Under the pieces are notes generated by a model, which saw only the letters and a program-made list of their open reading frames with translations, searched no databases and was not told the origin of the DNA. 23,582 nt of DNA from Methanoculleus marisnigri. Its GTDB lineage: Archaea; Halobacteriota; Methanomicrobia; Methanomicrobiales; Methanoculleaceae. The stretch is taken from NCBI GenBank assembly GCA_002503885.1, contig DASQ01000054.1, forward strand, positions 1 through 23,582, in the 5' to 3' direction. Shown piece after piece: positions 5,300-13,882 of this stretch. The position numbers and the translations under genes were made by a program. Numbering within the stretch: the stretch's first letter is position 1; each line of letters opens with the position of its first letter.

Positions 5300-8032
5300 T
5301 TACACCAGTTCGTTCCGCCGCAGGAACTCCCGTATGTCGCGGGATTCGACCCAGCCCTCGTCGAGCTGTTTGACGATCCCGTTGATCCGCTCGACCTGCT
5401 CCCGGATCTTTTCAGACATCCTCGCATCGTCGGCAAGATCGGCCATGCCGAGGATCACCTGCAGGGGCAGGCGGATGTGGTCTGCAAGGACGGCAAACTG
5501 CTCGATGTTCTGCTCGATCTGGTAGAACGCCTGCAGCCGCAGGTCCTCGTAGCGCTTCCGGTCCGAGACGTCCCGGCCGATGGTCTGCACGCCGACCACC
5601 CTGCCGCCCTCCGTGATCGCCGACTCGTTCATCTCGACGACGGCGGCCGTCCCGTCCTTCCGGCGGAACTCCATCACCAGCCCCTCGACGGGCTCTCCCC
5701 GACCAATCCGGGCCCTGGCCTCCTGCCAGTCGGGCCGGGTCCGATCGAGGACGTAGTCGCTCGCTTGCTCCCCGATCAGCTCTTCCGGGCTATAGCCGAG
5801 GATCCTCGTTACGACCGGGGAGATGTAGGTGATCCCGCGATCGGTGTAGCAGGTGTAGATCATATCGAAGCTCCGCTGGGCGATCTCCCGGAACCGCTCC
5901 TCGCTCTCCGCGAGAGCGTTCTGCATCTCCCGCCAGTCGGTGATGTCCTCCACCATCGCGATGACGAGCCCCCGCTCCCCGGAGTCGTGGAGCAGGGACG
6001 TGGTCAGCCGCCCCCAGAGGATCCTGCCGTCCTTCGTTACGTAGCGCTTCTCCCGGCGGGTGCTCTCGTCCGAGGCCGCCTCCCGGTCGGGCGGGTAGAT
6101 CAGGTCCCGGGACTGCATGCCATACAGTTCGTCCTCGTCGTAGCCGAACATACGCACGAACGCCGGGTTCGCCTTCATAATCCTCCCCTCCGGTTCGATG
6201 AGCGCGATCCCGGTCCCCGCCTGCTCGAAGATCCCCCGGAACCGCTCCTCGCTCTGCCGGAGGGCGAGTTCCGCTCTCTTCTGCTCGGTGATATCCTGCC
6301 CCGTGACGGCCAGCCTCCCGGCCTGCGGGCGGTAGATCTGGAGATCGTACCACCGGCGGCTCCCGGGCTCCTGCAGCCGCCGCTGCACCGGACGACCGGT
6401 CTTTGCGACCTCCCCGTAGAGGGCGCGGGCTCCCTTCGCGATCGCCGGGAAGATATCGAAGAGCCGTCGCCCGACCAGTTCCTCCCGGCTATGGCCGAAG
6501 ACATCGGCCGCCTTCTCGTTCAACTCGAGGATACGGTAGTCGGCGGGGTTCCCGGCGCCGTCCAGGACGACCTCGTAGAGGGTGTAACTCTCGAGCATCT
6601 GCTCGAAGAGAAGGCGATACTTCTCCTCGCTCCTCCCGAGCGCCTCGTCCGCCCGCAGCCGCTCGACGATCCGGCCGAGCCTCCCGGCGACGGCGTCGAG
6701 CAGGCGGCGTCCATCCTCCCCGGGCACCTCGTGGCGGTAACAGATCTCCACCTTCCCGGTGATGCGGCCATGGACGACGACCGGGCTCTCCTGCTTCCAG
6801 GGGGTCTCGACAAACCCGGCCGACCGGTATTCCCGGCCGTCGACCACGATCCGGGCGGCAGCATCCTCCGGGTGGAGCCAGCCGGCCGGGAGGATGGGGG
6901 CAACCTCCCCGAGGACCTCCTCGACCGATATCCCGGGCCGCTCGACGATGCCGCTTACGGCGTAGAGCGTCGCAAGTTCCCTCACCCGGTTATCCAGAGC
7001 AATCTGCTGCTTCTGGAGCAGCTCTTCCGCTCTCCGCCGGTCCGTGACATCGTCTGCAATGACGACGAGCCGGTCATACTGCGGCCGGTATGCCTTCAGT
7101 CCGTAGCAGGCGCCGGTAGCGGGACTGGAGACCTCGCGGTGCACCGGTCTCCCGGTTCTCGCGACCCGGGAGAGGAGGTCGAGCTCGGCAGGGCCGATCG
7201 ATGGAACGACCGTGACGAGGTCTTCTCCGGCGACCTCCTGGTGGCGGCGCCCGATCCTCTCCTCGGCCTTGCGGTTGATCCGGACGACCCGGAAGGAGGC
7301 AGGGTCCCCGGAGTTGTCGCGGAGTATCTCCAGGAGGAGCCCGGCGTCCGGCATCTGGTCGAAGAGGAGGAGGTACTGCTGCCCGGCGGCTGCCGGCGCG
7401 ACGGCGGCTTCAACCATCGCGGCCACAGCGCGGACGAGGTCGCGCTCCTGCGTAGTGAAGGGGTCTTCTGCCTCCTCCCGGCACTCTACCACGAGGTGCC
7501 CGGCAGGGGTCCCGGCGACGATCCTTCCCGGCCCCGGAGCGGCGGAGCCGGTCACGAACTGCGCCGACACCTGCTCCGGGTGCCGGAACCCACGGGGCAG
7601 GAGGCTGACCGTCTTCTGGATGGCCTCCAGGGGATCGGCGTCCCCGATCGCCCGGGCGATTGCGGAGAGCGTCGCCAGCTCTCTCGCCGGTGCGCAGGGT
7701 TCGTCGAGATCGACCCCCACCCAGAGGACGACCTGCCCGGCGGCGTCCCTGACCGGGACGCCCCTGCTCGCGACGGTGCGGTACTCCCCGTCGGCGCCCC
7801 GGATACGGTAACTGCAGCTCCACGGCGTGCCGGCGGCAGCAGAGCGCTCCCATCCGGCGAGCACCGCATCAGCGTCCTCCGGGTGGAGGCTGCCCACCCA
7901 TCCGGAGTTCCGGATGGGTGCCACGCCGTCGGGCCGGTAGATCCAGATCCTGCAGGGGCCCGTCCCGTCGGCGAGTCGGTCTGGAGGTCCCGGTCTGTCC
8001 GGGGGGGTCGCGGGGTAATCTGGTGCAGGCAT
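5300..8032 (-). CDS. Multi-PAS sensor protein with DHp-like C-terminus and no ATPase domain
   Basis: The 910-residue protein starts from the ATG at 8032 (frame open further, but upstream residues look non-coding). Order: PAS-like 24-112; a GAF-like module 115-212 (ELATLSAIARAIGD, LLPRGFRHPE); PAS 218-340; a second GAF-like module 350-462 (ELATLYAVSGIVE, ILPAGWLHPED, EYRSAGF); PAS 469-590, 594-705 and 713-830, each ending in the D(I/V)(T/S)(E/D) coupling motif. A helical C-terminus follows with AVLADHIRLPLQVILGMADL (H852), ending VESRDIREFLRRNEL. The histidine helix resembles a kinase H-box, but the chain stops before any HATPase_c domain. No membrane helices are visible, so it is probably cytoplasmic. 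The protein at 15379-17121 has the same tail. Ligand and partner unknown. Confidence 0.88.
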   Translation of the reverse strand: MPAPDYPATPPDRPGPPDRLADGTGPCRIWIYRPDGVAPIRNSGWVGSLHPEDADAVLAGWERSAAAGTPWSCSYRIRGADGEYRTVASRGVPVRDAAGQVVLWVGVDLDEPCAPARELATLSAIARAIGDADPLEAIQKTVSLLPRGFRHPEQVSAQFVTGSAAPGPGRIVAGTPAGHLVVECREEAEDPFTTQERDLVRAVAAMVEAAVAPAAAGQQYLLLFDQMPDAGLLLEILRDNSGDPASFRVVRINRKAEERIGRRHQEVAGEDLVTVVPSIGPAELDLLSRVARTGRPVHREVSSPATGACYGLKAYRPQYDRLVVIADDVTDRRRAEELLQKQQIALDNRVRELATLYAVSGIVERPGISVEEVLGEVAPILPAGWLHPEDAAARIVVDGREYRSAGFVETPWKQESPVVVHGRITGKVEICYRHEVPGEDGRRLLDAVAGRLGRIVERLRADEALGRSEEKYRLLFEQMLESYTLYEVVLDGAGNPADYRILELNEKAADVFGHSREELVGRRLFDIFPAIAKGARALYGEVAKTGRPVQRRLQEPGSRRWYDLQIYRPQAGRLAVTGQDITEQKRAELALRQSEERFRGIFEQAGTGIALIEPEGRIMKANPAFVRMFGYDEDELYGMQSRDLIYPPDREAASDESTRREKRYVTKDGRILWGRLTTSLLHDSGERGLVIAMVEDITDWREMQNALAESEERFREIAQRSFDMIYTCYTDRGITYISPVVTRILGYSPEELIGEQASDYVLDRTRPDWQEARARIGRGEPVEGLVMEFRRKDGTAAVVEMNESAITEGGRVVGVQTIGRDVSDRKRYEDLRLQAFYQIEQNIEQFAVLADHIRLPLQVILGMADLADDARMSEKIREQVERINGIVKQLDEGWVESRDIREFLRRNELV

Positions 8033-8241
8033 CGTCTGGGTCCCCGGTAAAGGTGGCCAGGGTGACCTGGTATGTCGGGCTGGCCGGGGAGGGAGTTGTT
8101 GCCGATCACTTGGGGCGATGTCGTCATAATGTTTCTGCCTCCCGCGGGGGTGCGCCCGGACCACCCTTTATGTGGGACGGAGCCACAACTACACACCATG
8201 ATGGAGATCTGCGCCCGGAGGGCTCCGGCCGGAGGCAGGGC
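8033..8241. promoter_or_regulatory. Divergent promoter region between the PAS protein and the metal ATPase
   Basis: No gene is seen here. On the plus strand CTTTATGT (8166-8173) can serve as TATA box for the ATPase, placing the transcript start near 8195. GGAGG at 8231-8235 sits six bases ahead of the TTG at 8242. An ATG at 8170 in frame would extend the ATPase by 24 residues, but it overlaps the TATA box. On the minus strand the sequence ahead of 8032 lacks a clear TATA box. Confidence 0.45.
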
Positions 8242-10167
8242 TTGACGGGGGATGAGGAGTGTGCGTCCTGCCCCCGCTGCCGGGCCGGAGTCTGCAGGAT
8301 CCACGGGCCGGTCGTCGGCCGGCGGGAGGTCGCGGTCTTCGCGGTCTCGGGTCTCCTCCTTCTTTCGGGGCTGCTCGCCGGATACCTCACCCCGTACCCC
8401 CTCGCCGGCACGGCCCTGTTCCTCGCCGCCGCGGTCATAGCCGGTTACGGTGTCCTGAAGGCCGCCTTCCTCGCCCTCATCCGGTTCCGGTTCAGCATCG
8501 CCGTGCTCATATCCATCGCGGCGGTGGGCGCGTTTCTGACCGGGAACGCCGCAGAGGGCGCGACCGTCCTCTACCTCTACGCCATCGCCGAGTTCCTGGA
8601 GGAGTACGCCGCCGGGAGGGCGGAGCGTTCGATAGCGTCGCTCCTCGATATCGCGCCGCAGACGGCCCGGGTCCGGCGGGGCGGTGAGGAGACGACCGTC
8701 CCGGTGAGCGAGGTCGGTGTCGGGGAGACCGCGATCGCGAGACCGGGCGACACCGTCGCGCTCGACGGCATCGTCACCGCCGGTGCGTCCTCGGTCGACC
8801 AGGCGCCGATCACCGGGGAGAGCGTCCCGGTGGCAAAGGGCGTCGGGGAGACCGTCTATGCCGGGACCCGGAACATCGAGGGCTACCTGGAGATCCGGGT
8901 GACGACGCCCGAAGCGGAGAGCACCATAGCCCGCGTCGTGGCGCTGGTCGCGGAGGCCCAGGCCCACACCTCCCCCACCGAGGCGTTCATCGAGCGGTTC
9001 TCGCGCTACTACACGCCGGCGGTCATCCTCGTCGCCGCCCTCCTCATCGTGGTCCCGCCGCTCGCCTTCGGCGTCCCGTTCGTCGAAGCGTTCTACCGGG
9101 CGCTGATCCTGCTCGTCATCGCCTGCCCCTGTGCGCTCGCCATATCCACCCCGGTCTCGATGGTCTCGGGGATCACGACCGCGGCGCATAACGGCGTGCT
9201 CATCAAGGGCCGGGACTCCCTCGAGGCCGTGGGGCTCGCCCGGGCGATAGTCTTCGACAAGACCGGGACGCTCACGACCGGAAGGCTCGAGGTGGACGAG
9301 ATCATCGCCTTCGGGGTGCCGGAGGCGGAGGTGCTCGCCGTCGCCGCGTCGCTCGAGTCCCGTTCCGGCCACCCGATCGCGGAGGCGGTCCGGCGGCGGG
9401 CGGAGGAGGAGGGCACTCCTCTCCGGGACGTGGAAGAGTTCGCCTCGCTCACCGGCAGAGGCGTTCAGGGGCGGATCGGCAATGCGACCTACCTCCTCGG
9501 GAACGCCGCGCTCCTGGAGCCCGCCGGCGGGGCATGGCGGGAGGAGTACGACCGCCTGGAGGGGGAGGGAAAGACCGTCGTCCTCGCCGGCACCGCATCA
9601 GAGGTCATCGGGCTGATTGCCCTCGCCGACGTCGTCAGAAAGGATGCCCAACAGACGGTTGCCGATCTCCGGAAGCGGGGGATCCGGACGGTGATGCTCA
9701 CCGGGGACAACGAGCGCGTCGGCCAGGCGGTCGCCCGCCGCATCGGGATCGACGAGTGCCATGCCGGGCTCCTCCCGGAGGATAAGGTGGCGATGGTCGA
9801 GGAACTGATGGACCGCTACGGGCTCGTGGTGATGGTCGGCGACGGCGTGAACGACGCCCCGGCGCTCGCGCGGGCGAACGTCGGGGTCGCGATGGGGGCC
9901 ATCGGGTCGGACGTCGCGATCGAGGCGGCCGATATCGTCGTGATGGAGGACGACCTGTCCCGGGTCGCCTACCTCGTGGCCCTCTCGGAGAAGACGGTCT
10001 CGGTCGTACGGCAGAACGTCACGACGGCGCTCGTGGTGAAACTCGGCATCGCCGGGCTTGCGGTCCTGGGCCTCGTCTCCCTCTGGATGGCGGTGGCGTT
10101 TGGGGATATGGGGCTCTCGCTTGCGGTCATAGCAAACGCCCTGCGGATAGGCCGGGCAGGCAGTTGA
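8242..10167 (+). CDS. P1B-2 type heavy-metal (Zn/Cd/Pb) translocating ATPase
   Basis: This is a membrane pump that exports divalent soft metals using ATP. From TTG 8242, chosen for its strong GGAGG, it has 641 residues. Visible motifs: TGES (191-194, actuator), CPC in the metal-site helix (295-297), DKTGT with phosphorylated D339, SGHP (375-378), MLTGDN (485-490) and GDGVNDAP (533-540). The last helices show N592-x7-K600 and DMG(622-624)-x7-N632, the signature of subgroup P1B-2 (ZntA/CadA), not copper pumps. There is no HMA domain; instead the short N-terminus has C7, C10, C13, C18 and H21, which could bind metal. The gene is transcribed away from the 910-residue PAS protein and converges on the cupin gene 19 bases away. 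Confidence 0.93.
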   Translation: MTGDEECASCPRCRAGVCRIHGPVVGRREVAVFAVSGLLLLSGLLAGYLTPYPLAGTALFLAAAVIAGYGVLKAAFLALIRFRFSIAVLISIAAVGAFLTGNAAEGATVLYLYAIAEFLEEYAAGRAERSIASLLDIAPQTARVRRGGEETTVPVSEVGVGETAIARPGDTVALDGIVTAGASSVDQAPITGESVPVAKGVGETVYAGTRNIEGYLEIRVTTPEAESTIARVVALVAEAQAHTSPTEAFIERFSRYYTPAVILVAALLIVVPPLAFGVPFVEAFYRALILLVIACPCALAISTPVSMVSGITTAAHNGVLIKGRDSLEAVGLARAIVFDKTGTLTTGRLEVDEIIAFGVPEAEVLAVAASLESRSGHPIAEAVRRRAEEEGTPLRDVEEFASLTGRGVQGRIGNATYLLGNAALLEPAGGAWREEYDRLEGEGKTVVLAGTASEVIGLIALADVVRKDAQQTVADLRKRGIRTVMLTGDNERVGQAVARRIGIDECHAGLLPEDKVAMVEELMDRYGLVVMVGDGVNDAPALARANVGVAMGAIGSDVAIEAADIVVMEDDLSRVAYLVALSEKTVSVVRQNVTTALVVKLGIAGLAVLGLVSLWMAVAFGDMGLSLAVIANALRIGRAGS

Positions 10168-10169
10168 GG

Positions 10170-10175
10170 AAAAAA
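10170..10175 (-). terminator. T-run terminator of the cupin lipoprotein gene
   Basis: CCCCTTTTTTCC on the minus strand lies 11 bases past the stop codon at 10187-10189, in the 19-base gap between convergent genes. Confidence 0.5.
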
Positions 10176-10186
10176 GGGGAGGTCGC

Positions 10187-11047
10187 TCACTTCCAGAGGG
10201 CGGTCTTCTCCTGCGTCCATGCCGGGTCGACAAACGAGAGGAGTTTCGTCACCGAGTCCGCGGTGTTCCGGGACTCCTTCATCAGGCCCGGCGGGACGTA
10301 CGCGGCACTCCCGGCAGGGACCAATAACGTTCTTCCATCGAGCGTGGTGACGAGAAGCTCCCCCTCGATGACGTAGATCAGGTCGGACGAGCCAACGATC
10401 CCGTCATAATCGAGGTACCCGCCCGGCTGGATCTCACCGTATGCGACACTGTAATTGATCGGAAGTTCCATCTCGCTCATCAGCACCGGGTTTGCGAGGG
10501 TGTAGACGACCGTATCGGTGGCGCTCCACTCGATCCCTTTCCGGGGATCGGCGACGACAAACGGCGTCTCATTCGTCGTCATGCTGAGCAGGGTAAGTGT
10601 CTCTCCCGAGAGCTCGATCTCGGCTGTATAGGGCGGCTGGATCGCGGTGAGGTAACGGAGATCGGTATCCCCGGCCGAGGCTATCGACTGCAGCACCCTC
10701 TCGGGGAGGAGAACGGTCTCTCCTTCGCGGGCGGTCACCACCTGGTTGTCGCAGCGGATCTCCGCGACGCCGTCGATGACGTAGACGAGTTCGGTGGTCC
10801 CGATGAGTATGTGCGGGGGCGTGGCGTTTCCAGGCGGGATGACGACACAGCCCAGGCTGTAGTTGGTCTGGATCTGCGGGGTCTCTGCGCCGATGAGCCC
10901 GACGTATGTCGCCTGGCCGTCGAATAGGGGAACCGGGTCTGCCGGGGTGATCAGGCTGACACCCGCCTCCACCCCGGATTCACTCGCGGTGAGGCATCCG
11001 GCGGAGAGGAGCATGCAGGCGAAGAGAAGAAGAACTATCCTGTGCAT
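10187..11047 (-). CDS. Lipoprotein with two cupin domains
   Basis: A 286-residue exported protein of unknown function. The N-terminus MHRIVLLLFACMLLSAGC is a signal peptide with a lipobox, so Cys18 is the likely lipid-anchored residue and the protein faces outside. Two cupin barrels follow: residues about 60-135 (GCVVIPPGNATPPH, ELVYVIDGVAEI, GETVLLPE) and about 185-275 (GEIQPGGYLDYD, DLIYVIEGELLV, AGSAAYVPPGLM). The usual HxH/E/H metal ligands are mostly missing, particularly in domain 2, so binding of a small organic ligand is more likely than metal enzyme activity. A TTG six codons upstream keeps the frame, but ATG 11047 fits the signal peptide and a TATA box 28 bases upstream. Its neighbour is a sensor kinase; a sensory link is possible but unproven. 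Confidence 0.85.
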   Translation of the reverse strand: MHRIVLLLFACMLLSAGCLTASESGVEAGVSLITPADPVPLFDGQATYVGLIGAETPQIQTNYSLGCVVIPPGNATPPHILIGTTELVYVIDGVAEIRCDNQVVTAREGETVLLPERVLQSIASAGDTDLRYLTAIQPPYTAEIELSGETLTLLSMTTNETPFVVADPRKGIEWSATDTVVYTLANPVLMSEMELPINYSVAYGEIQPGGYLDYDGIVGSSDLIYVIEGELLVTTLDGRTLLVPAGSAAYVPPGLMKESRNTADSVTKLLSFVDPAWTQEKTALWK

Positions 11048-11072
11048 GGCTATTGATCTCTGCAACGGGAGG

Positions 11073-11078
11073 AATAAA
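11073..11078 (-). promoter_or_regulatory. TATA box of the cupin lipoprotein gene
   Basis: GGGTTTATTCC on the minus strand centres about 28 bases before the ATG at 11047, implying a leaderless or nearly leaderless transcript. GGAGG in the opposite sense at 11069-11073 is irrelevant to this gene. Confidence 0.5.
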
Positions 11079-11127
11079 CCCGATCATCTGCGCCTGATAC
11101 GCGGTTGGAACAATTTAGCCGCCCGGT

Positions 11128-13491
11128 TCAGGCTTTTCGGAGGGTGAACCGGAACGCCGTCCCCTCCTCCGGGCAGCCCGCTACGCAGTCCTCGGCCCAG
11201 ATCCTGCCGCCGTAGCGCGCAGTAAGCATCCGGCAGATCGAGAGGCCGAGGCCCTGGCTCCCCCGCCTGCCCCCCTCCCGCTCGAACCGGAAGAAGATCG
11301 TCTCCTTCGCGTCGTCCGGGACACCGGGGCCGGTGTCGGCAACCGTGACGATGACAGTCTTTTCATCCAGGTCCTCGACCGCCACCGTGACCTCGACGCC
11401 CGGCCCCCCGTGCTTTGCGGCGTTGCCGATCAGGTTCGTGAGGACCTCCGGCAGGAGGTCGTCGGCGAAGACCGCCACAGGGAGCCCGTCGTAGCGGATG
11501 CGGAGGTCGGGGAAGTGGGCGATCTCCTCCCGGATCAGGTCGTCGAGGTCAACGGGTGCAAGTCCGGCCCGGCACTCGCGGATCTTGCGGATAGTGGCGA
11601 CGTTTGCGGTGATCTCGATGCTCTTTCTGATCCCGTCTTTCAGTTTCCGGGCGTGGCGGGCCGGTTCCCCCTCGAGTTCGTCGATGAGAAGATCAGCGTA
11701 GATGTTTGTGACGTTGTCGGCGTTCCGGATATCGTGGGTGAGGATATCGAGGTAGAGGTTCGCCTCCTGGTTTGCCGCTTCAAGCCTCCGGTAGAGCATC
11801 CCCCGCATGATGCCGGCCCCGATCTCCCGGCCGACCGCCTCGAGAAGCGCACACTCGTCGTGGGAGAAAAATCCCCGGTCCCTGCTCCCGATGAGGAGCA
11901 CTCCGACGACGTCGGACTCGACGACAAGCGGGATGCAGGCGAGTGCGGCAAGCCCGAGTTCCCGGAGGAGACGGGAGGCGGAGGAGTCCGCCTCCCGGTC
12001 CTGTTCGAGGTAGCAGGGAAGGCCGGCGGCCAGGGTGCCGGCGAATGACGACCCGAGCATGCTCCCCGCCCGCTCCAGGCAGAGATCCGGCATGTTCCGC
12101 CGGCACTGGAGCGTGGTCTCTCTCTGCACGGGATCGATACGGTAGATAGCGCCGCCATCGTAGCCGAGGAGGTCGAGCGTCTGGTTGAGTGCCGTCTCCA
12201 GCAGTTCTCCCGGCAGATGGGTCGATGCGGATGTGCCGATGATCCGGTTAAGCAGCAGGAGATGCCGGTTCCTTGCCTGCAACTGCTCCTCCGCGTGCTT
12301 CCGGTGGGTGACATCCCGCATAACGACCTGGACCGCGGCCCGGCCCTCGATAAACGTCCGCGTGCCCCTCCCCTCGATGGGAACCGTCGTCCCGTCGAGC
12401 CTGACGACCCGCAGTTCAGCAAGCGGCGTCTCCTCGCCCTGCAGATCACGCACGCCGAGGGACTGGACAGCATCGCGGACTTCCGGGTGGACGATATCAA
12501 GGATAGCCGTCCCGAGGACCTCCTCGGGGCTTGAAGCGCCGAGCAGCCTCATGCCGGCGGGGTTGATGTATACGATATTCCCGTCGCGGTGGATCAGGAT
12601 AGCCTCGGCGGAGAGCTCGACGAGCGAGCGGTACTTCTCCTCGCTCTCCCGGAGCTGTGCCTCCATCCTTTTTAAGGGGGTGATCTCCTGGACCCCGGCA
12701 AGGAACCCCCGGCAGGTGCCGTCGGCGTCGCAGATCGGGGTGGTTGCCATCAGCGTATGGACCCGGGCACCGTTTTTATGGACGAGCTCGAACTCGAAGA
12801 CCTCGCGCACGTTCTGGCCCAGGCTCTGCAGGTATCCTCTCATGCACCCGGCACCCTCCTCGTCGGCGAAGAGACAGACCGGCGTTCCGACGATCTCGGC
12901 GACCGGGTAGCCGATGATATCGGCCATCCTCTGGTTGGCAAAGACCACGACACCCTCTCTGTCGATCAGTCCGATGCCCTCGTTGAGGTTCTCGACGAGG
13001 AACCGGTACCGATCCTCGCTCTCCTGCAGGATCTCCTCTATCTGCCTCTGTCTTCCGTGACCGTTGCCCCGGAGGATCGGTGTGTCGGCGATGGAATCGG
13101 CCTGGAGATTTGAAGAGAGGCGGATGATCCGGTTGCCGCGAAACGGACCTTCACGAACGGTCCGGCACGAGCAGCGGACCCGCTCTTCCCCGCCACCGGG
13201 CGACCGCAGTGTGCAGAGGATATCGGCAGCCCCGGAGCAGTCCGAGAGGGACGCCAGGACCTCCGCCCCGCCCGATTCCTCGCAGATCCGGGGGATCAGG
13301 GTCCCGCGGACGAACGTATCCGCATCGGTCCCAAAGAGTGCATTCCCGTCGATCGCAAGGAGGTGCTGGAGATGCCTGTTGATGCAGACCACCCGGTTGT
13401 CGGGACCGACGATGAGCAGCCCCTCGTCGAGCGCATCCATGATGCCGGAGAGCGCGAGGACATCGCCATGTGTGGGTGTGCATTCATGCAT
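11128..13491 (-). CDS. Soluble PAS/GAF sensor histidine kinase
   Basis: A 787-residue cytoplasmic kinase without membrane helices. Order: PAS 1 (10-128, ALDEGLLIVGPDNRVVCINR), PAS 2 (160-278, GIGLIDREGVVVFANQRM), PAS 3 (285-402, AILIHRDGNIVYINPAGM, ending MRDVTHRKHAEEQ), a GAF domain (415-560, LGLAALACIPLVVESDVVGV), a DHp helix with H586 in LDILTHDIRNADN, and HATPase_c with N-box VLTNLIGNAAKHGG (682-695), DTGPGVPDDAKETIF (719-733) and GSQGLGLSICRML (745-757). All catalytic boxes are present, so autophosphorylation is expected. Five Cys residues in PAS 1 (C36, C70, C85, C93, C107, plus C109) are unusual and might sense redox state or a metal. No response regulator is nearby, which is common for methanogen kinases. 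Confidence 0.92.
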   Translation of the reverse strand: MHECTPTHGDVLALSGIMDALDEGLLIVGPDNRVVCINRHLQHLLAIDGNALFGTDADTFVRGTLIPRICEESGGAEVLASLSDCSGAADILCTLRSPGGGEERVRCSCRTVREGPFRGNRIIRLSSNLQADSIADTPILRGNGHGRQRQIEEILQESEDRYRFLVENLNEGIGLIDREGVVVFANQRMADIIGYPVAEIVGTPVCLFADEEGAGCMRGYLQSLGQNVREVFEFELVHKNGARVHTLMATTPICDADGTCRGFLAGVQEITPLKRMEAQLRESEEKYRSLVELSAEAILIHRDGNIVYINPAGMRLLGASSPEEVLGTAILDIVHPEVRDAVQSLGVRDLQGEETPLAELRVVRLDGTTVPIEGRGTRTFIEGRAAVQVVMRDVTHRKHAEEQLQARNRHLLLLNRIIGTSASTHLPGELLETALNQTLDLLGYDGGAIYRIDPVQRETTLQCRRNMPDLCLERAGSMLGSSFAGTLAAGLPCYLEQDREADSSASRLLRELGLAALACIPLVVESDVVGVLLIGSRDRGFFSHDECALLEAVGREIGAGIMRGMLYRRLEAANQEANLYLDILTHDIRNADNVTNIYADLLIDELEGEPARHARKLKDGIRKSIEITANVATIRKIRECRAGLAPVDLDDLIREEIAHFPDLRIRYDGLPVAVFADDLLPEVLTNLIGNAAKHGGPGVEVTVAVEDLDEKTVIVTVADTGPGVPDDAKETIFFRFEREGGRRGSQGLGLSICRMLTARYGGRIWAEDCVAGCPEEGTAFRFTLRKA

Positions 13492-13542
13492 CGGCCGGGA
13501 CCACCTTCCTTTTCTCCAGGAGGAGTATCATCACCATGTACA

Positions 13543-13550
13543 GATAAAAT
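13543..13550 (-). promoter_or_regulatory. TATA box of the PAS/GAF kinase
   Basis: ATTTTATC on the minus strand places initiation near 13521. This leaves a leader of about 30 bases that contains GGAAGGTGGT ahead of ATG 13491. Confidence 0.5.
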
Positions 13551-13560
13551 GTTCCCGCAC

Positions 13561-13800
13561 ACTTCAGACAGATCAGGACCGTATCCGGAGGAATTTAGGG
13601 GTCCTAGCGCATCTGTGGGCAGGTTCATCCGAGCACGGGCAGTATACTCTTTTTCTGAAGGTATAAATCTGTTCATTTATTCCTGCAGGTATCCATTGTC
13701 CTTGAGACAATGGCTACGCCCCCACTACGTCACCGCAACTGCGCGCGGCCGGCCGTGGGCAGCCGGTATATTTACATCCCGCGAGAGCGGCATCACCCCC
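13561..13800 (+). other. Spacer with tandem plus-strand promoters and a 5' hairpin
   Basis: No convincing protein gene is seen here. A TATA box TATAAATCT lies at 13662-13670. About 27 bases after its centre begins a perfect hairpin, CCATTGTC (13693-13700), loop CTTGA, GACAATGG (13706-13713), so a transcript would start with this stem. A second TATA box, TATATTTA, lies at 13767-13774 and serves the small ORF at 13801. The hairpin-led stretch 13693-13765 could be a leader or a small RNA. Confidence 0.4.
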
Positions 13801-13881
13801 ATGGACGGGTACGTGTACCAGGACGGCCGTCAGGTCCTACACGGCGAGACCGACGAAGAGGAGCCGGTGGAGAGGGGCTGA
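13801..13881 (+). CDS. Small acidic ORF, 26 residues
   Basis: The ATG at 13801 is about 30 bases after the centre of the TATA box at 13767-13774, so the transcript would have almost no leader. The peptide, MDGYVYQDGRQVLHG followed by an acidic tail (ETDEEEPVERG), has no domain that I recognise. Its stop is two bases before the ATG of the decayed metal-ATPase remnant, as in an operon. It may be a genuine small protein once co-expressed with that pump, or a chance frame in a decaying region. Short length keeps confidence low. Confidence 0.35.
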   Translation: MDGYVYQDGRQVLHGETDEEEPVERG

Positions 13882-13882
13882 G

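Noticed and set aside
5044..5436. N-terminal extension of the membrane kinase to an ATG-like start at 5436
   Set aside because: It runs past the TATA box and T-run and into the neighbouring gene's 3' end, and is Ser/Arg-rich without homology.
5258..8050. A 930-codon plus-strand open frame opposite the PAS protein
   Set aside because: It is the antisense of a clearly coding minus-strand gene in GC-rich DNA. Its translation is Pro/Asp/Arg-rich with no domain, a typical shadow frame.
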